12,701 bases of DNA from an uncultured Treponema sp. GTDB lineage: Bacteria > Spirochaetota > Spirochaetia > Treponematales > Treponemataceae. Position numbers and translations under genes: made by a program. The stretch covers positions 1 through 12,701 of the forward strand of contig CAKULY010000040.1 in assembly GCA_934667505.1 (NCBI GenBank), given 5' to 3'. Position 1 is the stretch's first letter; each line of letters begins with the position of its first letter. Below the pieces are notes generated by a model that saw only the letters and a list, made by a program, of their open reading frames with translations, had not been told where the DNA came from and ran no database searches. Below are positions 1 to 5,269 of this stretch, piece by piece.

Positions 1-535
1 CCTGTGCTCCTTTTAGTCCAAGAGCCTGTGCAGTCATTGTTCCAATGAATACACGAGCATTCTGATCCATATTTGCACCAATCTGGAACTGCATAACTTC
101 ATTAGAGTTGCTTCCAAATCGACCTGTAAGCATATTCATTCCGTTGAACTGTGCCTGACTAGCAATACGATCAACTTCAGCAACAAGCTGTGATACTTCT
201 ACTTGAATCTGCATGCGGTCTTCATCGCTATAAATTCCGTTTGCTGATTGAACTGCAAGTTCTCGTACACGCTGAAGAATATCTGTTGTTTCTGTCAAAT
301 ATCCTTCTGTTGTCTGAATAAATGAAACACCATTTTCGATGTTTCTGCTGGCTTGATTCAATCCACGAATCTGTGAACGCATTTTTTCAGAAACTGCAAG
401 TCCTGAAGCGTCATCTCCTGCGCGGTTGATTTTTTCGCCAGATGAGAGTTTTTCTATGTTTTTCATGATACCGTCATTAGAAATGCCAAGTACACGATTT
501 GCATACAAAGAACTCATATTGTGATTAATTACCAT
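1..535 (-). CDS. flaB: FlaB-type flagellin, periplasmic flagellar core protein (partial; C-terminus outside window)
   Basis: The visible 178 residues begin [14 protein letters not shown] and contain the conserved flagellin D0/D1 block: [30 protein letters not shown], then [29 protein letters not shown] and [12 protein letters not shown]. It is closely similar to the complete flagellin at 877-1737 and is therefore a paralogue. In spirochetes FlaB proteins form the core of the periplasmic flagellar filament, are exported by the flagellar type III system and carry no Sec signal; none is seen here. The start is supported by a GGAGGG Shine-Dalgarno (543-548, minus strand) 7 nt before the ATG. Differences from the neighbour lie around residues 16-24 (VLGISNDGI) and near residue 140, where the GENVVTG-type insert is absent. 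The gene runs off the left edge. Family assignment is certain; which FlaB paralogue it is cannot be decided. Confidence 0.96.
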   Translation of the reverse strand, partial: MVINHNMSSLYANRVLGISNDGIMKNIEKLSSGEKINRAGDDASGLAVSEKMRSQIRGLNQASRNIENGVSFIQTTEGYLTETTDILQRVRELAVQSANGIYSDEDRMQIQVEVSQLVAEVDRIASQAQFNGMNMLTGRFGSNSNEVMQFQIGANMDQNARVFIGTMTAQALGLKGAQ

Positions 536-561
536 AGTTGTGCCCTCCATGCCATAGTAAT

Positions 562-594
562 GGGAAAAAATGATTTTCCCCGAACTTCCTGTTC
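562..594 (-). promoter_or_regulatory. flaB-A leader hairpins, one with a GGA loop
   Basis: On the minus strand, GAACAGGAAGTTC (582-594) can fold as GAAC/GTTC with loop AGGAA, presenting GGA as CsrA sites do. Next to it, GGGAAAA (574-580 on the minus strand, i.e. plus TTTTCCC) pairs with TTTTCCC around a 5-nt loop (562-580). The Shine-Dalgarno GGAGGG at 543-548 holds another GGA. The set resembles, more loosely, the leader of the downstream paralogue. The stems are short, so this is suggestive only. Confidence 0.35.
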
Positions 595-611
595 TATTTC
601 TGCTTATGCGG

Positions 612-627
612 GCAGAACAAGTTCTGC
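612..627. repeat. 16-bp perfect dyad, operator-like
   Basis: GCAGAACAAGTTCTGC: the 7-bp arms GCAGAAC and GTTCTGC flank AA. The AGAACAGG motif also occurs twice nearby on the minus strand (585-592 and 633-641 regions). It could be a protein-binding site for flaB-A control or a small RNA hairpin. No T-tract follows, so it is not a standard terminator. Confidence 0.4.
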
Positions 628-825
628 GCCAACCTGTTCTGTTTCAGTCCCTTTCAGCAGAAAAAGAGAGTTTACGTAAATATAAACCATCTTTTTCTAC
701 TGCCATTAGCAAAGGCATGAAAAACGCTATTTCAAAGAACTTTACGATATGTCTGAATCCATATCTGATAGTGCAATTGTGATGTGGTGATTTGAGTAAA
801 TAAAGAGAGTCGGAAAACACCGCAC

Positions 826-868
826 AATTGTTATACGAGTTTGAAATAACCAAACTCATATAACAATT
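826..868. terminator. Long hairpin after flaB-B stop, probable terminator or mRNA 3' end
   Basis: An 18-bp stem with a single mismatch (a G-U wobble in one RNA orientation) and a 7-nt loop AAATAAC at 844-850. The arms are 826-843 and 851-868. It begins 8 nt after the flaB-B stop in the direction of transcription. No T-run follows on the minus strand, so it may work as a 3'-end stabiliser or a processing site rather than a classical intrinsic terminator. Confidence 0.55.
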
Positions 869-876
869 TTAGCACA

Positions 877-1737
877 CTATCTTAGTAAAGACAATACATT
901 CTGTGACTGACTATTAGCTTGTGCGAGCATAGCAGTGCCTGCCTGCTGCAACACAGAATTCTTTGTGAACTCTACCATCTGTGCGGCCATATCGGAATCA
1001 CGAATGCGTGACTCAGAAGCCTGAAGGTTTTCAGCAGAAACATCAAGTCCTTTTACAGCGTATTCCATTCTGTTTTGGTATGCGCCAAGATCTGCACGCT
1101 GCTTGTTGATTTTCTTGAGACCTTCATCGATTACGCCGATTGCGCGGTTGGCATCTTCCGGTGTGGCAAGTGAAATTTTTTCTTCGTTTCCAATTTCTCG
1201 GATTCCAAGAGCTGTAGAAGACATAGTTCCGATGTAAACCTGCATGCGCTGATCCATGTTTGCACCAATGTGGAACCACATTGAACCTGTTACAACGTTT
1301 TCACCTGTTGGCTGAGCAAAGCGGCCTGTAAGCATGTTCATTCCGTTGAACTGAGCTGCAGAAGCAATTCTGTCTACTTCAGATACAAGGGCAGAAATTT
1401 CAACCTGAATCTGCATACGATCTTCATCGCTATAAATTCCGTTTGACGACTGAACTGCAAGTTCACGAATGCGCTGCATAATATCTGTAGTTTCCTGCAA
1501 ATAACCTTCAGTTGTCTGTATAAAACTGATACCGTTAGAAGCGTTTTGTGAAGCCTGGTTCAATCCACGAATTTGCGCGCGCATCTTTTCAGATACTGCA
1601 AGTCCTGAAGCATCATCACCTGCACGGTTGATTCTTTCGCCTGATGAAAGTTTTTCCATGTCTTTGGAAAGACTGAGTCCTGAAACTCCAAGCTGACGAT
1701 TGGCATACATTGCCGACATATTGTGGTTGATTACCAT
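877..1737 (-). CDS. flaB: FlaB flagellin, periplasmic flagellar core filament protein (complete, 286 aa)
   Basis: This is a complete FlaB of 286 residues, the usual spirochete length. The N-terminal D0/D1 domain (about 1-140) has [60 protein letters not shown] and [12 protein letters not shown]. The C-terminal D1/D0 domain (about 190-286) has [37 protein letters not shown] and ends [10 protein letters not shown]. No variable D2/D3 domain is present, as expected for periplasmic flagella. The start at 1737 is chosen over an upstream ATG (1782) because all FlaBs begin at this M and AAGGAGG lies 7 nt upstream. It has its own sigma-28-like promoter and a hairpin-rich leader with CsrA-type sites. 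It lies downstream of rdgB and upstream of a second flaB on the same strand. Confidence 0.98.
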   Translation of the reverse strand: MVINHNMSAMYANRQLGVSGLSLSKDMEKLSSGERINRAGDDASGLAVSEKMRAQIRGLNQASQNASNGISFIQTTEGYLQETTDIMQRIRELAVQSSNGIYSDEDRMQIQVEISALVSEVDRIASAAQFNGMNMLTGRFAQPTGENVVTGSMWFHIGANMDQRMQVYIGTMSSTALGIREIGNEEKISLATPEDANRAIGVIDEGLKKINKQRADLGAYQNRMEYAVKGLDVSAENLQASESRIRDSDMAAQMVEFTKNSVLQQAGTAMLAQANSQSQNVLSLLR

Positions 1738-1739
1738 AG

Positions 1740-1831
1740 TATTCCTCCTTGGAATATTGTAAGACAACATCCTTGTTGTCATGTTTGCAAAGTGTGCATC
1801 TGTTTACAAGGCTGCATCTGCACATCTTTGC
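1740..1831 (-). promoter_or_regulatory. Structured flaB-B leader with two CsrA-type GGA-loop hairpins
   Basis: Read on the minus strand, the leader forms three hairpins. The distal one (1787-1831) pairs GCAAAG-TGTGCA with TGCACA-CTTTGC, with one bulged base. The middle one, GACAACAAGGATGTTGTC (1763-1780), has a 6-bp stem and loop AAGGAT. Its core ACAAGGATGT matches the last ten bases of the CsrA SELEX consensus RUACARGGAUGU exactly. The third (1740-1756) pairs TATTCC with GGAATA around loop AAGGA and includes the Shine-Dalgarno. An upstream GGA-hairpin plus a second GGA at the Shine-Dalgarno is the layout of the CsrA-repressed Bacillus hag leader and of Borrelia flaB. CsrA binding itself is inferred. 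Confidence 0.72.
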
Positions 1832-1867
1832 ATGAAGCAAGCAAAAAATACTACACTTCTACAGATA

Positions 1868-1895
1868 TTTTCGGAGGAAGATAGTAAAAACTTTA
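1868..1895 (-). promoter_or_regulatory. Sigma-28 (FliA)-like promoter for flaB-B
   Basis: On the minus strand TAAAGTTT (1888-1895) is followed by a 12-bp spacer and TCCGAAAA (1868-1875). The consensus is TAAAGTTT, N11, GCCGATAA, so the -35 is perfect and the -10 matches 6 of 8 with a spacer one base longer. The implied transcript start near 1860 gives a leader of about 120 nt. The first bases of the -35 overlap the stop codon of rdgB. Confidence 0.6.
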
Positions 1896-2567
1896 GGAAA
1901 AAATATTATCTTTTTTTAGATTTTTTATTATTTCTACAAGAACCCTGGTAGCTTTTCCTCTATGTGAGATTGCGTTTTTCTGTTCTGGCAAAAGTTCAGC
2001 GGCCGTTTTGTTGTACTGTGGCAAAAAGAAAATAGGGTCGTAGCCAAAACCGTTTTGTCCTTTTGAATCTTCAATTTTTTCTACGATAGTTCCTTCCATT
2101 GTTTCTTGGCAAACAAAAATCCTGTCTTTGCCCAGATATAAAACCATTGCGCAGGTATAGTGTGCTGAACGAGGACCGTTTAAAAAATAAGACGTGTCTA
2201 CTTTTTTTGACATAAGAATATCGTTTAATTGCTGAATTAGCATTTTATTTTGAAGCTCTTGAGGTGTTTTTAATCCGTCCGGTTTTCCTTGTGGAAAATC
2301 AGGACCTGCGTATCTTGCTGAATAAATTCCAGGTATTCCTGAAAGCGCATCTACGCAAATGCCAGAATCATCTGCAATTACAGGCGCATGTACAATTTCA
2401 TAAAGCGTTTTTGCCTTTATAATGCTGTTTTCGTAGAAGGTTTTTCCATTTTCGCAAGGATTGAACTCAATTTTTTCATCTGTTGGGGTTAGAATTTCGT
2501 ATTCGTTGAGGATTTGGGACATCTCTCGCTTTTTATTTTTATTTCCAGTCGCTAAATATATTTTCAT
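1893..2567 (-). CDS. rdgB: RdgB/HAM1-type non-canonical purine NTP pyrophosphatase (dITP/XTPase), 224 aa
   Basis: Hydrolyses dITP, ITP and XTP to monophosphates, keeping deaminated purines out of DNA and RNA; cytoplasmic. Family motifs run in order: ATGNKNKKRE (6-15), the catalytic/metal segment IADDSGICVDAL (64-75), GIYSARYAG (80-88), GFGYDPIFF (173-181) and the substrate-binding AELLPEQKNAISHRG (190-204). At 224 aa it is longer than the ~200 aa typical of the family. The extra ~20 residues sit around 91-133 (FPQGKPDGLKTPQEL... to FLNGPR), between the SARYAG motif and the strand HYTCAMVLY. No Shine-Dalgarno precedes the ATG. Instead a -10-like TAAAAT ends 6 nt upstream, so the mRNA may be leaderless. 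Function assignment is firm. Confidence 0.95.
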   Translation of the reverse strand: MKIYLATGNKNKKREMSQILNEYEILTPTDEKIEFNPCENGKTFYENSIIKAKTLYEIVHAPVIADDSGICVDALSGIPGIYSARYAGPDFPQGKPDGLKTPQELQNKMLIQQLNDILMSKKVDTSYFLNGPRSAHYTCAMVLYLGKDRIFVCQETMEGTIVEKIEDSKGQNGFGYDPIFFLPQYNKTAAELLPEQKNAISHRGKATRVLVEIIKNLKKDNIFS

Positions 2568-2573
2568 ATTATT

Positions 2574-2602
2574 ATTTTAGTGGATTTTTTTTTTGTAGTC
2601 TA
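2574..2602 (-). promoter_or_regulatory. Candidate promoter for rdgB giving a leaderless mRNA
   Basis: On the minus strand TAGACT (2597-2602), a 17-bp spacer and TAAAAT (2574-2579). The -10 matches 5 of 6 and the -35 matches 4 of 6. The -10 ends 6 nt before the ATG and there is no Shine-Dalgarno. The -35 overlaps a small dyad, TGTAG-T-CTACA (2594-2604). Confidence 0.45.
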
Positions 2603-2629
2603 CAATAAAAAAATCATATTTTTATAAAC

Positions 2630-2657
2630 TTGGCATGATTCTTGCTTGTAGTATAAT
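2630..2657 (+). promoter_or_regulatory. Overlapping sigma-54-like and sigma-70-like promoter
   Basis: TTGGCATGATTCTTGCTT (2630-2647) fits the sigma-54 consensus TTGGCACG-N4-TTGCW with one mismatch, and GG and GC have the required 10-bp gap. The same TTGGCA, followed by 16 bp and a perfect TATAAT (2652-2657), also reads as a near-consensus sigma-70 promoter. Sequence alone does not tell which holoenzyme uses it. It points towards the gene at 3045. Confidence 0.6.
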
Positions 2658-2673
2658 AAATACTAAAAAAATG

Positions 2674-2887
2674 TAGTTAGCCCGAACTTCGAGTTTTTAG
2701 GAAAATGAACAAGAGCGTAAGCGAATTTTCAATTTGTGAAGATTTTGTGCGATAAGACCGATTAAGTTGCGTAGCAACCTAAATCAATCCAAACGAAGTG
2801 CGAGCACAACCTTCTGCAACAAATTGGAAAGTCGCTGAAAGCGTTTTTTTTACAATTTATAAAAAAACTCGACATTCGGGCTAATTA
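2674..2887. repeat. ~210-bp imperfect palindromic element with terminal inverted repeats (MITE/REP-like)
   Basis: The left end TTAGCCCGAACTTCGAGTTT (from 2677) and the reverse complement of the right end, TTAGCCCGAATGTCGAGTTT (2884 inward), differ at only two positions. Pairing goes on inward: AGCGAATTTTCAATTTGT (2720-2737) against AGCGACTTTCCAATTTGT read backwards from 2836, then TTGTGC on both arms, then a tip hairpin GTTGC-GTA-GCAAC (2766-2778). The whole element can fold into one long stem. It has no gene. This is the architecture of non-autonomous miniature elements or large REP/BIME palindromes. I do not recognise a named family, and copy number cannot be seen here. Confidence 0.8.
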
Positions 2888-2899
2888 GATTGTATTTTA

Positions 2900-3040
2900 A
2901 TCAAAAAAGGAGTTTTGATATTTACTAAGGGAAAGTTTTAATTTTTTTAATCTTAGCCTTTTATTTTAGTAATTTTATCGCAAAAGTTTACAATGCCTGC
3001 TGTACGTCACAAACTTTTAATTCTGAATCTCCATTGGAGA
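2900..3040 (+). promoter_or_regulatory. Structured 5' leader of the 3045 gene with Shine-Dalgarno in a hairpin
   Basis: Three perfect stems precede the gene. ATCAAAA/TTTTGAT (2900-2919) has loop AAGGAG. AAAAGTTT/AAACTTTT (2982-2989 and 3011-3018) encloses a 21-nt loop. TCTCC-ATT-GGAGA (3028-3040) buries the GGAG Shine-Dalgarno 4 nt before the ATG. Between them TTACTAA/TTAGTAA and CTAAG/CTTAG offer competing pairings. An exclusive-structure switch, a thermosensor or a protein-controlled leader are all possible. The arms are short, so this is a hypothesis. Confidence 0.45.
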
Positions 3041-3044
3041 CTAT

Positions 3045-4037
3045 ATGTCAAAATTGTGTTTAAATTTAGAAAGTGTACCTGAACTTGTTAGAGTAGGAGC
3101 CATTTCAAAACAACAAGGAATGAATCTTTTGGTTGAAGAAATTCAAAAGAATAGTTTTAAGTATAAGATTTTAAACAATGACGAAGATTTGATAAGTGAG
3201 CTAGTTTTGCATTTTCTTCAAAATGAAAAAAACTTTTTTGAAAATTTTATAAAGCAAAAACTTCCATTTGAGGCTTATTTTCATTCCGTTGTAAAGTTTA
3301 GGTCAATGTCAATAAAAAGAACTTTGTATAAAGATTCTCTTAGAAAACATTCCACTGAAGTTCTTAATGAATTAAGTTATGAAGAAGCTAGTGAAAAATA
3401 TGATAAAAATGAATTTGCAAACAATCTTGTCACTTTTTCTCCTGTGTGTCCTATAAAGCTGAAAAGAGTTCCGTATAAAACAAAGCGTTATGAAAACTCA
3501 GCAGAAATTCAGTATCTGTTGAATAAACGCAGCACTTTGGCTTCCTTTTTTAAGGATAAAAGAAGTTATGAGCAAAAAGTTGTTCTAATATGCGCTTTAA
3601 AAAGCTGTTACTATCTGACAGAAGAAATTTTGCGTTCAGTAAGTGTATTTTGCATGATTGACTATAATGATTTGCAAAGCAAAGTCTTGGCTTTAAAAGA
3701 TGAGCTTGAAGCGAAAAGAGAAAGATTTTCAAAAATGGAAGAACGGCGTGATAGAGCATATCATTTGCACAGATATTTTCAAAAAAGGCTAGAACTTTTT
3801 AATAGTGAAAAAAAATCTGAATATGAGTATCAGGCAATTTTGAAAAAGTTTAATTCACATACAAAATCCTGGGAAAAACATAATTCTTCCTTATGTTTAG
3901 AGAAGAAAAAAATCTGTCCGACAAATAAAAGAATCTCTCAATTGGTAGGTTTGTGCGAAAGGCAGGTAGGTTATTATATTCACGACAAAGAAAGTCTTTA
4001 TAAACTTCAAAAATTAAGAACTGAGCAATCGCGCTGA
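3045..4037 (+). CDS. Unrecognised 330-aa protein with faint sigma-70-like ends and a C-terminal HTH
   Basis: I do not recognise a named family. No signal peptide or membrane segment is seen; the protein is Lys/Glu-rich and cytoplasmic. Residues 44-92 (NNDEDLISELVLHFLQN... then FEAYFHSVVKFRSMSIKR) have the rhythm of sigma-70 region 2: an acidic helix, a hydrophobic helix, then an aromatic/basic helix ending in Arg-Lys. Residues 213-270 are a long charged, possibly coiled-coil stretch. Residues 291-320 (CPTNKRISQLVGLCERQVGYYIHDKESLY) look like a region-4/LuxR-type helix-turn-helix. The start is set by GGAG, 5 nt before the ATG. The gene is preceded by a strong promoter, a repeat element and a structured leader, and stands alone facing nrnA. 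A transcription regulator or diverged sigma-like factor is inferred, not shown. Confidence 0.85.
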   Translation: MSKLCLNLESVPELVRVGAISKQQGMNLLVEEIQKNSFKYKILNNDEDLISELVLHFLQNEKNFFENFIKQKLPFEAYFHSVVKFRSMSIKRTLYKDSLRKHSTEVLNELSYEEASEKYDKNEFANNLVTFSPVCPIKLKRVPYKTKRYENSAEIQYLLNKRSTLASFFKDKRSYEQKVVLICALKSCYYLTEEILRSVSVFCMIDYNDLQSKVLALKDELEAKRERFSKMEERRDRAYHLHRYFQKRLELFNSEKKSEYEYQAILKKFNSHTKSWEKHNSSLCLEKKKICPTNKRISQLVGLCERQVGYYIHDKESLYKLQKLRTEQSR

Positions 4038-4093
4038 CGTTTTTATTATATGTGAAAATCCACTCTGAAACTGAAGCTAGGAAGAAAAATGTT

Positions 4094-4152
4094 AAACAGA
4101 AAATGATTTGGAATGTCTTAGAAGACAGTGAGATATTCCTCATTTTCTGTTT
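4094..4152. terminator. Large hairpin between convergent genes, likely bidirectional transcription end
   Basis: Perfect 13-bp arms AAACAGAAAATGA (4094-4106) and TCATTTTCTGTTT (4140-4152) enclose a second 5-bp stem GGAAT/ATTCC and, inside that, GTCTT-AG-AAGAC (4115-4126). It sits 57 nt after the stop of the 3045 gene and 50 nt after the stop of the facing gene. Neither side has a strong T-tract. A weaker stem GAATTT/AAATTC followed by a T-run (4169-4196, plus strand) may complete plus-strand termination. Confidence 0.55.
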
Positions 4153-4201
4153 TAAAGTTTATAAGGTCGAATTTACAGAAAAATTCATGTTTTTTTGGTT
4201 T

Positions 4202-5191
4202 TTAAATTACTCTGGCAAATTCTTTTACAATCGCAGGTATTAATGTTTCTAGTCGGCCGTTGGTGCTTAAGCCAGATGCGTTTTTGTGTCCGCCTCCGCC
4301 GAACTTTGCTGCAATTGCGCTTACGTCAATTTTGTCCTTTGAGCGGAATCCTGCTGTGCAAGTTGTTTCTGTCTCTTGGCGAACAAAAACAACTGCTTCT
4401 GCACCTTCGACTGCAAGCAGGCTAGAGTATAGCAAGTCAGAGTCCCGTCCTTCTTGTCCCCATTTTTTTGTATCTTCCATAGTTTCGTAAGTAACAATAA
4501 CTTTTCCATCTATGTACTGTTTTGCCCTGTCAAGCATTATGCCTAGCAACTTGCGTGTGGAAAAAGCTTTTCCGCTTGTCATTAAGTCGTAGGTTTTTCT
4601 AGGATTTGCGCCTGCCGCAACTAATTTTGATATTTGCTCTATTGAATCGGCATCTTTTTCGGTTAGAAATCTAAAAAATCCTGTGTCAGTCATAATTCCG
4701 AAAAAAAGTTTTTCAGCTGTTTCTTTTGGAATAAGTCCAATAAAGTTTTCGTATAATTGCTGAACTATAAGAGAAGCTGCCGGTGCTGAGGAATCTATGA
4801 TTGAATTTGTGTTTTCAGGACACTCAGAAGTTTTATGGTGGTCTATGATAAATGTGTCTAATTCTTCAAAAACGGCATTTTCAATTTCTCCAAGCCTGTG
4901 AAGCTCTGAGCAGTCGCAAACAAAAAGACCTGTTTTTTTTATATCTTGGCTAGACATAAAATCCATTTCTGAAGAAAAAAAATCTGCATAGTTTTTGATT
5001 TCTACTCTTTTAAAAGGGCCTGCGTTTAGAAGTTTAAAGCTTTTATTGCTCTTTTTTAAGATGTCTGCAAGTCCTAGACATGAAGATACGCAGTCTCCAT
5101 CAGGTTCTTTATGTCCTATTATGTAGAAAAAATCATGGGAATCTATGAATTTTTTAAAATTTTCTATCTGTTCTGCCGTGAGTCTTTGCAT
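4202..5191 (-). CDS. nrnA: DHH/DHHA1 phosphoesterase, NrnA-like oligoribonuclease / pAp phosphatase (329 aa)
   Basis: The N-terminal DHH domain carries GHKEPDGDCVSS (26-37; H27, D31, D33), the metal ligand segment FVCDCSE (90-96; D93), IDHHKTS (116-122; the DHH triad) and IMTDTGFFRF (166-175; D169). The C-terminal DHHA1 domain ends with the substrate-binding KFGGGGHKNASG (296-307). Length and motif order match NrnA proteins, Mn-dependent enzymes that degrade 2-5 nt RNAs and, in several species, dephosphorylate 3'-phosphoadenosine 5'-phosphate. pGpG or c-di-AMP-product hydrolysis is also known in the family, so the substrate is open. AAGGA lies 7 nt before the ATG. A terminator for the upstream operon lies 16 nt ahead of it, so it needs its own promoter or read-through. 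Confidence 0.92.
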   Translation of the reverse strand: MQRLTAEQIENFKKFIDSHDFFYIIGHKEPDGDCVSSCLGLADILKKSNKSFKLLNAGPFKRVEIKNYADFFSSEMDFMSSQDIKKTGLFVCDCSELHRLGEIENAVFEELDTFIIDHHKTSECPENTNSIIDSSAPAASLIVQQLYENFIGLIPKETAEKLFFGIMTDTGFFRFLTEKDADSIEQISKLVAAGANPRKTYDLMTSGKAFSTRKLLGIMLDRAKQYIDGKVIVTYETMEDTKKWGQEGRDSDLLYSSLLAVEGAEAVVFVRQETETTCTAGFRSKDKIDVSAIAAKFGGGGHKNASGLSTNGRLETLIPAIVKEFARVI

Positions 5192-5206
5192 TTATTAATC
5201 CTTAGT

Positions 5207-5236
5207 ATAAAAAAGGCTGCCAAAAATAGACAGCCT
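5207..5236 (-). terminator. Intrinsic terminator of the argF operon
   Basis: On the minus strand GGCTGTC (5229-5235) pairs with GGCAGCC (5215-5221), including one G-U, around loop TATTTTT, and is followed by six T. It lies 34 nt after the stop of the secreted-protein gene and just ahead of nrnA. Confidence 0.88.
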
Positions 5237-5269
5237 CTTAATTTAGTTTATGCCTTGTTTAGACTTATT

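Larger units (their letters stand above)
536..876. other. 341-bp flagellin intergenic region without a convincing gene
   Basis: This gap separates two minus-strand flagellin genes. It contains a long hairpin (826-868) just after the flaB-B stop, a perfect dyad (612-627), a GGA-loop hairpin (582-594) and an A/T stem (562-580) just upstream of the flaB-A start. Short open frames exist on both strands (570-782 plus, 644-859 minus), but they overlap each other, lack ribosome-binding sites and look like no known protein. I found no convincing sigma-28 promoter for flaB-A: TAAAGTTC occurs at 737-744 on the minus strand but has no matching -10. flaB-A may be read from flaB-B or from a promoter I did not recognise. 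Confidence 0.6.
2568..3044. other. 477-bp divergent intergenic region rich in regulatory structure
   Basis: No protein gene is supported here. From left to right it holds a minus-strand promoter candidate for rdgB (2574-2602), a plus-strand sigma-54/sigma-70-like promoter (2630-2657), a long palindromic repeat element (2674-2887), and then a run of hairpins (2900-2919, 2982-3018, 3028-3040) leading to the ribosome-binding site of the gene at 3045. If transcription starts at the promoter at 2630-2657, the leader would be about 385 nt. Confidence 0.7.

Noticed and set aside
719..744. Possible sigma-28 promoter for flaB-A starting TAAAGTTC
   Set aside because: At the correct spacing the -10 reads GTTTTTCA, which has almost no match to GCCGATAA.
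570..859. Short open frames on both strands between the flagellin genes (70 and 71 codons)
   Set aside because: They overlap antisense to each other, have no ribosome-binding site, resemble nothing known, and the region is better explained by leader and terminator structures.
1738..1782. Longer flaB-B start at 1782 ([14 protein letters not shown]...)
   Set aside because: FlaB proteins start at MVINHNMS; the extension is the translated hairpin leader, and the strong Shine-Dalgarno serves 1737.
2901..2948. Leader peptide after AAGGAG at 2907-2912
   Set aside because: The only start is a TTG too close to the putative Shine-Dalgarno, giving an 8-codon frame with no attenuation-type residues.
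4052..4243. 63-codon plus-strand frame after the 3045 gene
   Set aside because: It spans the nested hairpin, overlaps the end of the convergent nrnA gene, has no ribosome-binding site and no recognisable motif.
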